In this document: piece by piece, positions 51,980 to 61,600 of the stretch
Layout: each line of letters begins with the position of its first letter
How positions within the stretch are numbered: the first letter of the stretch is position 1
Assembly: GCA_944389125.1 (NCBI GenBank)
Contig: CALXLF010000003.1
Coordinates: 62,001-126,000 of the forward strand
Source: an uncultured Clostridia bacterium
GTDB lineage: Bacteria > Bacillota > Clostridia > TANB77 > CAG-508
Direction of reading: 5' to 3'
Length of the DNA: 64,000 nucleotides
The notes under the pieces: model-generated
The model's database searches: none
What the model was told of the DNA's origin: nothing
What the model saw: the letters and a program-made list of their open reading frames with translations, nothing else
Translations under genes and position numbers: made by a program

Positions 51980-54658
51980 ATGGAAAAAATAAAGGATAAA
52001 TATAATCCAAAAGATTTTGAAGAAAAACTATATAAAGATTGGGAGTCAAAAGGATATTTTAAGCTATCTGATGATAGATCAAAAGAAGCTTTTTGTATTA
52101 TGATGCCACCACCAAATGTCACAGGAAAACTTCATATGGGACATGCACTAGATGATACAATACAAGATGTTTTAATCAGATATAAAAGAATGCGTGGATA
52201 TAGAACATTATGGCTTCCAGGAACTGACCATGCTTCTATTTCTACTGAAATGAAAGTAGTTCAAAAATTAAAAGATGAAGGAAAAACTAAAAAGGATTTA
52301 GGAAGAGAAAAATTTCTAGAGGAAGCTTGGGATTGGACAAAAAAATATGGAGGAATTATTCAGAGTCAACAGAGAAAATTAGGTTGTTCATGTGATTGGG
52401 ATAGAAATAGATTTACTCTAGATGAAGGAATGTCAGATGCGGTTTTAGAACAGTTTGTTAGACTTTATAAAAAAGGATTGATTTATAAAGGAAAAAGAAT
52501 GGTAAATTGGTGTACAAGTTGTAAAACATCAATTTCAGATGCAGAAGTTGAATATAAAGAAGAAAAATCACATTTATGGCATATTCGTTATAAAATTACA
52601 GGAACAAAAGACCAATATATTGAAGTTGCAACAACAAGACCTGAAACAATGTTAGGAGATACAGCTGTTGCTGTACATCCAACTGATGAAAGATATAAAG
52701 ATTTAGTTGGTAAAACTTGTATTTTACCTATAATGAATAAAGAAATTCCAATTATCGCAGATGAATTTGTTGATAAAGATTTTGGAACAGGTTGTGTTAA
52801 AATTACTCCAGCTCATGATATGAATGATTATCAAGCAGGTTTAAGACACAATTTGGATATTATAGAAGTTTTTGATGAAAATTTCAAAATGGGTGATTTA
52901 GTTCCAGAATATAAAGGAATGGATTTACTAGAGGCTAGAGAAAAAATAGTTGAAAAATTAAAAGAAATTGGAGCTTTAGTAAAAACAGAAGATTATGTTC
53001 ATAATGTAGCTAAATGCGAAAGATGTAAAAGTACTATTGAACCTAAGATTTCAACTCAATGGTTTGTTTCTATGAAAGATTTAGCTAAAAGAGCTGCTGA
53101 TAATGTACGTCAAGGTGATACTAGATTTATTCCGAAAAGATATGAAAAACAATATTTTAATTGGTTAGATAATATTCAAGATTGGTGTATATCTCGTCAG
53201 CTTTGGTGGGGACATAGAATTCCAGCATATTATTGTGATGAGTGCGGGGCTATTAATGTTGCTAAAACAAAACCAGAAAAATGTGAAAAATGTGGATGTA
53301 CACATTTAACTCAAGATGAAGATACATTAGATACATGGTTTAGTTCAGCTTTATGGCCATTTTCAACACTTGGTTGGCCAAATACTGATACTCAAGATTA
53401 TAAAGATTTTTATCCAACTCAAGTTTTAGTTACAGGTTTTGATATTATAACTTTTTGGGTTTCTAGAATGATGACACAGGGATTAGAATTAACTGATAAA
53501 GCACCATTTAAAGATGTTTTAATCCATGGTATTGTAAGAGATAGTCAAGGAAGAAAAATGTCTAAAACACTCGGAAATGGAATTGATCCATTAGACATAA
53601 TTGATAAATATGGAGCAGATAGTTTAAGATTTTCTGTTTTATCTGGAACTACAATGGGAAATGATATTAGATTTATGCCTGAAAAACTAGAGCAAGCTTC
53701 TAATTTTGCTAATAAAATTTGGAATGCAGCTAAGTTTATAACAAATTCAATTTCTTCTGATGAAGAAGTTATAGAATTTAGTGATAAAGTTTGGGATAAA
53801 GATAAAAAAGAATATAATTCTGAATTATTAAGAATTGAAGATAAATGGATTCTTAATAAATTGGACAAACTTATAGAAGATGTTACAAAAAATCTTGAAA
53901 ATTATGATTTAGGAATTGCGCTTGATAATATATATAATTTTATTTGGAATGAGTTTTGCGATTGGTATATAGAAATGTGTAAACCTAGATTATATAGTGA
54001 TAATAAAGAAATGAAAATTCAAGTAAGCTATGTTTTAGATTATGTTTTTGGAATATCTATGAAATTGTTACATCCATTTATGCCATTTGTAACATCAGAA
54101 ATTTATTCAAAATTAGTAAAATATAATGATAAAGAATTAATGGTTTCAAAATGGCCTAAAAATAAAGGAAAATTTGCATTTGATAAAGAAGAAGCTGAAA
54201 TTGAAGAATTAAAAAAATTAATTGTTGAAATTAGAAATATTAGAAGTCAAATGAATGTACATCCAAGTAAAAAATCTAAATTGATTTTTATAACAGAAAA
54301 TGAAGATATTATAAAAGAGTCAGAAGATTTTCTATTAAAACTTGGTTTTGCAAATAAAATAGAATTTGCAAAAAATGAAAAAGAAATTCCTGAAAATGCA
54401 GTTTCAATAGTTATGGATAATATAAAATTATTTATACCATTTGATGAATTAGTAGATATTAAGGAAGAAATTGAAAGATTAAATAATGAAAAGAAAAGAC
54501 TTGAAGGAGAAGTTTTAAGAGGAGAGAAAATGCTTTCAAATCCTGGATTTGTTAATAAAGCTCCTGAAAAAAAGGTAAATGAAGAAAGAGAAAAATTAGC
54601 AAATTATAAAAATATGTTAGAAAGTGTTGAGCAAAGACTAGCTAATTTTCAAAAATAA
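51980..54658 (+). CDS. valS: valyl-tRNA synthetase
   Basis: 892 residues. Class I synthetase signatures: PPPNVTGKLHMGHAL near residue 42 and KMSKTLGNG near 527 (KMSKS with a Thr). Editing domain EVATTRPETMLGDTAVAVHP, and a C-terminal coiled coil from about 800 (LNNEKKRLEGEVLRGEKML) typical of ValRS. The zinc-like CDECG...CEKCGC cluster is also present. Start ATG follows AAAAAGGAGATTTTGAGGT. I did not find a T-box in the 170 bases upstream, although many Firmicute synthetase genes have one. Confidence 0.95.
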   Translation: MEKIKDKYNPKDFEEKLYKDWESKGYFKLSDDRSKEAFCIMMPPPNVTGKLHMGHALDDTIQDVLIRYKRMRGYRTLWLPGTDHASISTEMKVVQKLKDEGKTKKDLGREKFLEEAWDWTKKYGGIIQSQQRKLGCSCDWDRNRFTLDEGMSDAVLEQFVRLYKKGLIYKGKRMVNWCTSCKTSISDAEVEYKEEKSHLWHIRYKITGTKDQYIEVATTRPETMLGDTAVAVHPTDERYKDLVGKTCILPIMNKEIPIIADEFVDKDFGTGCVKITPAHDMNDYQAGLRHNLDIIEVFDENFKMGDLVPEYKGMDLLEAREKIVEKLKEIGALVKTEDYVHNVAKCERCKSTIEPKISTQWFVSMKDLAKRAADNVRQGDTRFIPKRYEKQYFNWLDNIQDWCISRQLWWGHRIPAYYCDECGAINVAKTKPEKCEKCGCTHLTQDEDTLDTWFSSALWPFSTLGWPNTDTQDYKDFYPTQVLVTGFDIITFWVSRMMTQGLELTDKAPFKDVLIHGIVRDSQGRKMSKTLGNGIDPLDIIDKYGADSLRFSVLSGTTMGNDIRFMPEKLEQASNFANKIWNAAKFITNSISSDEEVIEFSDKVWDKDKKEYNSELLRIEDKWILNKLDKLIEDVTKNLENYDLGIALDNIYNFIWNEFCDWYIEMCKPRLYSDNKEMKIQVSYVLDYVFGISMKLLHPFMPFVTSEIYSKLVKYNDKELMVSKWPKNKGKFAFDKEEAEIEELKKLIVEIRNIRSQMNVHPSKKSKLIFITENEDIIKESEDFLLKLGFANKIEFAKNEKEIPENAVSIVMDNIKLFIPFDELVDIKEEIERLNNEKKRLEGEVLRGEKMLSNPGFVNKAPEKKVNEEREKLANYKNMLESVEQRLANFQK

Positions 54659-54678
54659 ATAATATAATTAAAAAATGT

Positions 54679-54715
54679 GGGGGAAACTTATTTTTTGGTT
54701 TTCCTCTTTTTATTT
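54679..54715 (+). terminator. probable terminator after valS
   Basis: GGGGAAAC / GTTTTCCTC hairpin followed by TTTTTATTTT. Confidence 0.6.
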
Positions 54716-54735
54716 TAATTATGCGGTGTGAGTCC

Positions 54736-54935
54736 GGTTTTTGAGATATTATATATGTTTCTTTCGTTTCACTCCTCGGCTTCCGGCATGCCTGCACAAC
54801 TTCTAATTGGATAAGAGCAAAACTTTCCGTCGACGGGGCGCCGGCTTTTCACTCTGATCCAATAAGAAGTTGTAGCATTCATTCTGGTCACATTCGTCGT
54901 TACACTACAGAAAAATATATAATATCTCAAAAACC
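54736..54935 (+). repeat. fold-back element, family B copy 2
   Basis: About 200 bases bounded by a 20-bp inverted repeat (GGTTTTTGAGATATTATATA / complement). An inner palindrome CAACTTCTAATTGGAT / ATCCAATAAGAAGTTG has a GC-rich tip, and CATTCGTCGTTACACTACA matches copy 1 at 23694-23889. There is no protein-coding potential. It separates valS from comF. Confidence 0.72.
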
Positions 54936-55010
54936 TACTTTAGTACTATGAGTTTAGAAAAATTGTTGGTTATATTTAAAATAAATATAAAACTAAATTT
55001 AAGCAAAAGT

Positions 55011-55649
55011 ATGATTGAAAGATTGTTAAATATTTTATTTCCTAAAGTTTGCCTAAACTGTGGAAAACAAGGGGAGAATTATTTATGCTCTTCTTGCTTT
55101 TATAAGCTTGATTTAAAATTTAAGATTTTTCCAGTTACAAATAAGTCTTATAAATTTTTAATTTATTTGGGAAAATATAAAGATGAGGTTAGGAATAAAT
55201 TATTAGAATTTAAATTTTATAATAAAGCTTATATTAATGAATATTTTTTAGAATTTTTGATGAAAGATAAAAAAATGTGTGATTTTTTGCAAAGTTTTGA
55301 TTTGATTATTTCAGTTCCTATGTTTAAAGATAAAAGATTAAGAAGAGGTTATAATCAAACAGAGCTTTTAGCTAGAAATATTGAGAAGAAATTAAATATA
55401 GAATATGCAGATGATGTATTAATAAAATTTAAAGAAAATAAGACTCAAAGTCTTTTAGAACCAAATGAGAGAAAGAAAAATGTAAAAGATGTTTTTAAAA
55501 TCGAAAATTCTTTAAAAATAAGAGATAAGAAAATAATATTAATAGACGATATTTATACTACAGGAGCTACAGTAGATATTTGTGCAAAATTATTAAAGAA
55601 ATTTGGAGCTTCTGAGATAACGATTTTAGTAATATCGAAATCACATTAG
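55011..55649 (+). CDS. ComF-family phosphoribosyltransferase
   Basis: 212 residues from ATG 55011. Zinc-ribbon N-terminus LFPKVCLNCGKQGENYLCSSC, central DLIISVPMFKDKRLRRGYNQTELLAR, and PRPP-binding IILIDDIYTTGATVDICAKLL. In naturally competent bacteria ComF helps take up or process DNA; here it is an isolated gene, so competence is not implied. A longer frame starts at ATG 54948, but its first 21 residues are not conserved and neither ATG has a good ribosome site. Confidence 0.82.
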   Translation: MIERLLNILFPKVCLNCGKQGENYLCSSCFYKLDLKFKIFPVTNKSYKFLIYLGKYKDEVRNKLLEFKFYNKAYINEYFLEFLMKDKKMCDFLQSFDLIISVPMFKDKRLRRGYNQTELLARNIEKKLNIEYADDVLIKFKENKTQSLLEPNERKKNVKDVFKIENSLKIRDKKIILIDDIYTTGATVDICAKLLKKFGASEITILVISKSH

Positions 55650-55666
55650 AAAAATAAAATTTCTGG

Positions 55667-55695
55667 TGTACAAAAAATTTTTTTTGATATATAAT
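55667..55695 (+). promoter_or_regulatory. promoter for the KAP NTPase gene
   Basis: TGTACA, 17-base spacer, TATAAT. Confidence 0.55.
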
Positions 55696-55727
55696 TAGAA
55701 AAAAATAATGAGAAAGATGAGGTAATA

Positions 55728-57722
55728 ATGGAAGATTTAGTTGAAAGTATTTTGGATTATATAAGAGCTGATTATACTGATTATGCCATTATGATTAATG
55801 GTGAATGGGGAAGTGGAAAAACTTATTTTTGGAATAATAAAGTAAGAAATAAAATTGAATCTCTTTCTTTGAATGGAAAAAAATATACAACAATTTATAT
55901 GTCTTTATATGGTATTTCAAATTTAGAAGATATTAGTAAAAAGATTTTTATTGAAACTACTCAACTTATGGATAAAAATTTGAAAAAATATATGGATTCA
56001 CATCAAGAAAGTAGAATTCCAGAATATGCTAAAACTGGATTAAATATGGCTAACTTTTTTGGATTATCTCAAAATAGTGACAAGATGGATTATGCTAGTT
56101 TTTTTGCAACAGATGATAAGATTTTATGTTTTGATGACTTAGAAAGAGCAAATGTAGATGTTATTGATATTTTAGGATATATCAATAATTTTGTTGAACA
56201 TGATCATATTAAAACTATTATAATATGTAATGAGAAAGAACTTTCTGCAAAATTAAAGAGCTCTAATTTAGAGATGAAAACTTTTATTGCAACATATATT
56301 TTAGATAAAGAAGGTAGTCTTTTAAACTCTGATAAACCAATGGTTGAGAAGATTAGCGATAAGATAGAATATGTTTTTGATAAAGCAAATGATTATGAAA
56401 GAATTAAAGAAAAATTAATAGGTGAGACTTTTGAATATGCTCCAAAATTCAATTATATAATAGATGGTTTGCTTATGAGATATTACAAAAATGAAGATTT
56501 GATGAGATTCTTAAGAGAAAATACATCTCTTATTACTTCTACATTTGTCAAAAGTGGAACTAGAAATTTAAGAATTTTAAAACATGCTTTAAATGATTTT
56601 AGCAAAGTTTATGAAGTTGTAAATAAATATTATCCAAATACAAAATTAAGAGTATTACAAACAATGCTTATATTTACAATTGCAGTTTCTTTTGAAATTA
56701 AAGCCGGTAAAATTACAAAAGACAAATTTGTAACTATTGAGAGCAATGAAGAATATAAAGCAATTCTGGTTTCTTCAAGAGTTTTGATGGATAATCGTCA
56801 ATTTTATATTAAAGAATTTGATAATAATTATTATTTTAATTTTAAATCAGATTATAGATTTTTTAAATTTATTGAAATTTATGTAAGAACTAGAATCTTT
56901 GATATGAAGGCATTTAAAAAAGATATGGAATGTATAATAAATACAATAGATACAGAAAAATTACCTGGTTATAAAAGGCTTTTAACAGAAGAATATTGGA
57001 AAATTTCTGATGAGAAATTCCCAGAAATTATTGAAGAAGTTATTGGAAATATTAAAGATGGAAGTTTAAAATTAATTGAAATAGTTAAACTTTTTGCATA
57101 TTTTAGCTATTTTAGTAAAAGAAATTTAATAGATTATAAGATTTCTGATTTAAAAGAAATGTTTTTAGAATCAATGGATAAAGCTGCTAAGCATTCTGAA
57201 TATTGTGATAATGTTGAAGAAGAACTTTCTAGAATTGGTTTAGATGTAGGAGAAGAAATGGATGAAATTGTAGCTCATTTTAATGAGTTAAACAACAAAT
57301 TAAAAGATGATATGTATAGAAAACAAGCAGAAGATATATTCAAATGTATTCCAATGAAAATGGAAATTTTTTATGATAAATTTGCAGAATGTATGGATAA
57401 ACCGATTTTAAATCACTATGATGCTTATCAAATGTTTCAAAGAGTTACTTGTGCAAGTAATGAAGATATAGTTCTAATTAAAGAAATGTTAGTTGATAGA
57501 TTTAAGAAATATAAAGATGAACTTGTTGTAGAAGTTCCATTTATAAGGAAATTACAAAAAGTTCTAGAAGATTATTGTAAAGGAAAAGAAACAAGTATAA
57601 AAATTGTTATGTTAAAAGAATTTGCAAATGATTTAAATGAGATTATAGATATGTACTCAGAGGATGATCTTAAAGATGTTTCTTATGAAGAAGATATAAT
57701 GTTTTCAATAGATGAATTATAA
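55728..57722 (+). CDS. KAP-family P-loop NTPase
   Basis: 664 residues. Walker A GEWGSGKTYFW near residue 25; Walker B with two acidic residues ILCFDDLERANVD near 131; sensor region KTIIICNEKEL near 165, the KAP arrangement. The rest is long and helical with no membrane segments visible, so this is a soluble branch, unlike KAP proteins with transmembrane insertions. KAP NTPases occur in anti-phage defence and in membrane-associated complexes. No obvious toxin or nuclease partner is fused. The downstream gene shares a similar 3' non-coding tail, which suggests a linked origin. Confidence 0.75.
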   Translation: MEDLVESILDYIRADYTDYAIMINGEWGSGKTYFWNNKVRNKIESLSLNGKKYTTIYMSLYGISNLEDISKKIFIETTQLMDKNLKKYMDSHQESRIPEYAKTGLNMANFFGLSQNSDKMDYASFFATDDKILCFDDLERANVDVIDILGYINNFVEHDHIKTIIICNEKELSAKLKSSNLEMKTFIATYILDKEGSLLNSDKPMVEKISDKIEYVFDKANDYERIKEKLIGETFEYAPKFNYIIDGLLMRYYKNEDLMRFLRENTSLITSTFVKSGTRNLRILKHALNDFSKVYEVVNKYYPNTKLRVLQTMLIFTIAVSFEIKAGKITKDKFVTIESNEEYKAILVSSRVLMDNRQFYIKEFDNNYYFNFKSDYRFFKFIEIYVRTRIFDMKAFKKDMECIINTIDTEKLPGYKRLLTEEYWKISDEKFPEIIEEVIGNIKDGSLKLIEIVKLFAYFSYFSKRNLIDYKISDLKEMFLESMDKAAKHSEYCDNVEEELSRIGLDVGEEMDEIVAHFNELNNKLKDDMYRKQAEDIFKCIPMKMEIFYDKFAECMDKPILNHYDAYQMFQRVTCASNEDIVLIKEMLVDRFKKYKDELVVEVPFIRKLQKVLEDYCKGKETSIKIVMLKEFANDLNEIIDMYSEDDLKDVSYEEDIMFSIDEL

Positions 57723-57809
57723 AAAATTAAAAAAATTTTTTTATTTAAGGATAATTTAAGGTTTAAGCATTATATTAATAATCAATAAAATCCCCAAAAA
57801 TAAAAAAAG

Positions 57810-57857
57810 AATCGCAAAGGATAATTTTGAAAAAGTCCTTTGCGATTTTGCTTTTTA
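57810..57857 (+). terminator. terminator after KAP gene
   Basis: AATCGCAAAGGA / TCCTTTGCGATT hairpin with a T-run. It is preceded by ATTAATAATCAATAAAATCCCCAAAAA-type sequence that recurs in altered form after the next gene. Confidence 0.85.
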
Positions 57858-57958
57858 AATATTTTGTTATTGCTCTAATTTAAGACTTTATTGAATTTAC
57901 TTTACTTTTTTTATGCTAAATGATATATTGTAAATAGTTTAAGAAAAGGAGAAAATTT

Positions 57959-59191
57959 ATGGATATTCATAATATAGCTATAGTTAGAGCAACAAATTAT
58001 ATTCCTTTTGATGGAAAGATAAAATCAACAAGTAATTCTACTTCGCTTAGTAAACAATCATCATATCAATATGCATATTCAATTAGTGAGTTCTTAGAAA
58101 GAGAAGGCAAAATTCCTACATTTGACCAAATAAAACAAAAAATGATTGAAAAAGGTGAAATTACTAAAGATGATGATTTTGGAGAAGTTTTTGAAAAATG
58201 TTCTGATAAAAGTATTGAAATAAAAAGAAAAATAAGTGAAGATTATCTACCATATTTGGGCGATTATAATTCAATGGTACTTTTTTCAATTAATGGACTA
58301 GTGCCAGATGATAATGAAAATGGAGGAATGGGTGGAAATGTTTTTTCAGATAAAGATTGTGCTATTATAGATGGATTAGAAGAACATATAGATGATGTAA
58401 TTTCTATAAATCCAACTGATACTGCAATTAAAGGAAATGTTACTCTTTCACAAAATGCAATTATATTAATTTCTCAAAAAAAATATGACAGTTTAACAGA
58501 TAAAGAAAAAGAAGAATTGGATAAATTACCTTGTAAAGTACAGGTTTTTGAAGGTACTTTAAAAGAAGCTGTTCAGGATTCATTAAAAGAATCTGGAAGA
58601 TATACATCAGAAGAATTAACTTTAGCACGTAGTCAAATTAAACCTTCAGAAACAAGAGATGATCTTATGGAAACTTTAAACAAAATAGCAAAAGAGAGAG
58701 GTATATCGCAAGCTTATCATTTTGATGTTGTTTTTAATAGGACTGATATGACAGGAAGCCTTCAAAGTGTTAAAGACGAGGCTCAAAACATAATAAAAGT
58801 TACTGATTTTTATATGGAGCAATTTTATTATTATGTATTTGAAAAGATGGGAATAGATGAAAGTTTACAATATAGATTAGTAAATTTTAAAGATGCCAAA
58901 CCATATTTAAATGAATTTTGTGAAAAAATAAAAGAGTATGGAATTGATAATTATAAAGAGTTAATAAAAGGATATAATGAGGCATTAATAGAATTAAGAG
59001 ATTCTGGAAAATTACCTACGCCAGAAGAAATTCTTTCTTCACAAAAGGAAGGAAAACCAATTAATTTATCTGCAATGATTGAAGAGCAGATTACAGGGAA
59101 GAAACCAGATTCAGGATTTGGTGTTCCAAAATTTGCTCAGGAAAAATTAAAATTAGAAGAAAATGATAAAGAAAAAGAATTTTTTAGTTAA
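57959..59191 (+). CDS. uncharacterised 410-residue protein
   Basis: No family recognised. Ribosome site AAAAGGAGAAAAT precedes ATG. Soluble, mostly helical. It has an early Ser/Thr-rich stretch (KSTSNSTSLSKQSSY), a Gly-rich loop NENGGMGGNVFSDKD near 122, and a segment NAIILISQKKYDSL reminiscent of a beta strand plus helix core. It ends in acidic/Lys repeats. It could be a partner of the preceding KAP NTPase, given adjacency and the shared terminator-region sequence, but no motif proves it. Confidence 0.5.
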   Translation: MDIHNIAIVRATNYIPFDGKIKSTSNSTSLSKQSSYQYAYSISEFLEREGKIPTFDQIKQKMIEKGEITKDDDFGEVFEKCSDKSIEIKRKISEDYLPYLGDYNSMVLFSINGLVPDDNENGGMGGNVFSDKDCAIIDGLEEHIDDVISINPTDTAIKGNVTLSQNAIILISQKKYDSLTDKEKEELDKLPCKVQVFEGTLKEAVQDSLKESGRYTSEELTLARSQIKPSETRDDLMETLNKIAKERGISQAYHFDVVFNRTDMTGSLQSVKDEAQNIIKVTDFYMEQFYYYVFEKMGIDESLQYRLVNFKDAKPYLNEFCEKIKEYGIDNYKELIKGYNEALIELRDSGKLPTPEEILSSQKEGKPINLSAMIEEQITGKKPDSGFGVPKFAQEKLKLEENDKEKEFFS

Positions 59192-59248
59192 TGATAATTT
59201 AAAATTTATGGAATATATTAATAATTAATAAAATCTCCAAAAAAATTA

Positions 59249-59287
59249 AAAAATGCAAAGGCGAATATGAAGGTTTTTGCATTTTTC
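59249..59287 (+). terminator. terminator
   Basis: AAAATGCAAA / TTTGCATTTT hairpin followed by TCCCTTTTT, similar in context to the terminator at 57810. Confidence 0.75.
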
Positions 59288-59298
59288 CCTTTTTATGC

Positions 59299-59327
59299 TT
59301 GATATTAAAAATATTATAAGGTATACT
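59299..59327 (+). promoter_or_regulatory. promoter for the 103-residue protein
   Basis: TTGATA, 17-base spacer, TATACT. Confidence 0.6.
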
Positions 59328-59379
59328 ATTTTTATAGGACACAAAATCCAGAGGAATCAAAAATAAGGAGGAAATTGCA

Positions 59380-59691
59380 ATGGCAAAATTTCGGAAATTT
59401 ACAGTAAAAGATGTTCAGGGTGAAATTGAGTACAGAATTGAGCAGGAAACACATGATTTTTATAAGTTATATCGTGTGAACCCGCTGGCACCGGAGGGAC
59501 ATCCACAGAAGCTTAGTTGGGTGAATTCTTTTAGTAAGTTTACTGTGACTTGTGAAGGCAAAGAAACAGTAGAATTTATTAAGGAGATAGAGAATGCTAA
59601 TGATTTCAATTTTACTTGGGCATTGCACGATAAAGTCGCTGAAAGAGTAACTCTTAAACTTATTGGAACTGTAAATTCGGAGCTGGTTTAA
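59380..59691 (+). CDS. uncharacterised 103-residue protein, foreign codon use
   Basis: Start ATG follows AAGGAGGAAATTGCA. Small, soluble, alpha/beta, with KVNHDL absent and no known motif; the middle reads SFSKFTVTCEGKETVEFI. Codon use (GTG, CTG, CCG, GAG) is less AT-rich than native genes, and CGG is used in frame as Arg (KFRKF, codon 5). If CGG always frameshifted, this gene would be destroyed at its start, so it is an informative test case. Function unknown. Confidence 0.55.
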   Translation: MAKFRKFTVKDVQGEIEYRIEQETHDFYKLYRVNPLAPEGHPQKLSWVNSFSKFTVTCEGKETVEFIKEIENANDFNFTWALHDKVAERVTLKLIGTVNSELV

Positions 59692-59746
59692 TACCGGCTT
59701 CGCACAAATAAAATGAACATTTAAATTAAAAATGGAGCAGAAATAA

Positions 59747-60310
59747 ATGGGAATGTCACTTGAGGAATATAGAAAAATTGTATTAAAAGAAGACAATAAA
59801 AAACCTAAATATCAATTAAGAGGAAAAGTAAATCATGATTTAGGTAAAAACTTTGAAGAGAGAATAGAAGCAATTTGTGAAGTTTATGAAATGAATAATA
59901 TGGCTAAAATTGAGAAAACACCAGAGCCAATGAAAATTCTAAAACATATTGAAAATGGTCATTTTGAGACAATTTTTACTAAATCTGCCCAACCAGATTT
60001 TAAAGGAACAAAAAAAGGTGGTAAAACGATTGTTTTTGATGCAAAATTTACAGAATTAGATAAGATAAATTATGCAGTATTAAGTGATTATCAAAGAGAT
60101 ACTCTACTTCGATATAAAAAATTGGGTGCTGAAGCATTTGTTTTAGTTGGATTTATTTCAGGAAATATATATAAAATTGATATAGATATTTGGGATAATA
60201 TGAAAGAACAATTTGGAAGAAAATATATAAGGGAAGATGAATTAATAAATTTAAATTGTAAAGCAAATTTGGATAAAAATGGAATTATTAATTTTTTAGA
60301 TTTAAATTAA
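59747..60310 (+). CDS. RecU-like Holliday-junction resolvase-family nuclease
   Basis: 187 residues. GKNFEERIEAICEVYEMNNMA is the N-terminal helix of the RecU/PvuII-like fold; SAQPDFKGTKKGGKTIVFDAKF has the nuclease core (Asp then Asp-x-Lys, where Glu-x-Lys is usual), and YQRDTLLRYKKLGA the following helix with conserved QxxxL. RecU resolves recombination intermediates in Firmicutes. Identity as true RecU is uncertain because the usual stalk region is not evident; it may be a phage or plasmid relative. Confidence 0.7.
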   Translation: MGMSLEEYRKIVLKEDNKKPKYQLRGKVNHDLGKNFEERIEAICEVYEMNNMAKIEKTPEPMKILKHIENGHFETIFTKSAQPDFKGTKKGGKTIVFDAKFTELDKINYAVLSDYQRDTLLRYKKLGAEAFVLVGFISGNIYKIDIDIWDNMKEQFGRKYIREDELINLNCKANLDKNGIINFLDLN

Positions 60311-60410
60311 TGTTTATAAAAAATAACAAATGAATTTCAAAAATTTTGATATTAAAAAAAACTCTTTTGTGATATAATATTTATATCAAATTACAAAGGA
60401 GGATTTTTTT

Positions 60411-61487
60411 ATGGAAAGAAAAATAAAAGCGGTTCAATATGGAACTGGAAAAATGAGTGTTTATACTATGAGATATATGCTAGAAAAAGGCATAGAAATT
60501 GTTGGTGCTATCGATGTTAATCCAGCTGTTGTAGGCAAAGATATTGGCGAGATTATGGGACAAGAAAAATTAGGTATAACTGTTTCAGATGCTAAAGATG
60601 CAAGAAGTGTTTTAGAAAATTTGAAACCAGATATATGTGTCGTTACAACAAGAAGTTTATTTGCAGAATTAGAAGAGCCATTTATGTTATGTGCAGATCT
60701 TGGAATTAATGCAATTTCAACATGTGAAGAAGCTTTTTATCCACAAAATTCAAATCCTAATTTATTTAAGAAAATCGACGAATTAGCTAAGAAAAATAAT
60801 TGTACAATTACAGGAACAGGATATCAAGATATTTTCTGGGGACAATTAATTACTTCAATTGCTGGTTCTACACAAAAAATAACAAAAATAAAAGGAAGTT
60901 CAAGTTATAATGTTGAGGAATATGGAATTGCTTTAGCAGAAGCTCATGGAGCAGGGCTTACTTTAGAAGAATTTGATAAAAAAGTTGCATCAGCAGATAG
61001 AATTTCACCAGAAGAAAGACAAGCAGTTATTGAAAGAGGAGAATATGCACCATCTTATATGTGGAATGTAAATGGATGGCTTTGTTCAAAATTAGGACTT
61101 CATGTTAAAAGCCAAACTCAAAAATGTGTACCACAAACACATGATACAGATATTTTCTCAACTACTTTAAATATGACTGTAAAAGCTGGAGATGCGACAG
61201 GAATGAGCGCAGTTGTTACAACTGAAACAGAAGAAGGAATAACAATAGAGTCAGAATGTATTGGAAAAGTTTATGCACCAGATGAGTATGATAAAAATAT
61301 TTGGACAGTAGAAGGTGAGCCAAACACAACAATAACAGTTGAAAAACCTGCAACAGTTGAACTTACTTGTGCAACAATAGTAAATAGAATTCCAGATGTA
61401 ATTAATTCAGAACCAGGATATGTTACAACAGAAAAATTTGGAGAATTAAATTATAAAGTTAAACCTTTAAATGAATATGTAAAATAA
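60411..61487 (+). CDS. dihydrodipicolinate-reductase-fold dehydrogenase, 2,4-diaminopentanoate dehydrogenase-like
   Basis: 358 residues. NAD(P)-binding start KAVQYGTGKMSVYTMRYMLEKGIEIVGAID, then EPFMLCADLGINAISTCEEAFYPQ and TGTGYQDIFWGQLI, which resemble the ornithine-fermentation enzyme 2,4-diaminopentanoate dehydrogenase and its relatives. The partner genes of that pathway (ornithine racemase, aminomutase, Ort) are not in the window, so the physiological substrate is uncertain. Ribosome site AAAGGAGG; own terminator. Confidence 0.7.
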   Translation: MERKIKAVQYGTGKMSVYTMRYMLEKGIEIVGAIDVNPAVVGKDIGEIMGQEKLGITVSDAKDARSVLENLKPDICVVTTRSLFAELEEPFMLCADLGINAISTCEEAFYPQNSNPNLFKKIDELAKKNNCTITGTGYQDIFWGQLITSIAGSTQKITKIKGSSSYNVEEYGIALAEAHGAGLTLEEFDKKVASADRISPEERQAVIERGEYAPSYMWNVNGWLCSKLGLHVKSQTQKCVPQTHDTDIFSTTLNMTVKAGDATGMSAVVTTETEEGITIESECIGKVYAPDEYDKNIWTVEGEPNTTITVEKPATVELTCATIVNRIPDVINSEPGYVTTEKFGELNYKVKPLNEYVK

Positions 61488-61494
61488 TTTCTAT

Positions 61495-61530
61495 GAACTT
61501 TAGGGAATACTCCTTAAGGTTCTTTTTTTA
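61495..61530 (+). terminator. terminator
   Basis: GAACTTTAGGGA / TCCTTAAGGTTC hairpin followed by TTTTTTTA. Confidence 0.85.
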
Positions 61531-61600
61531 TTAAAAAATGATGTATATTTTTAAATTTGTGATATAATCAGTATGAAAAATAAAAAAGGAGATGTAAGAT

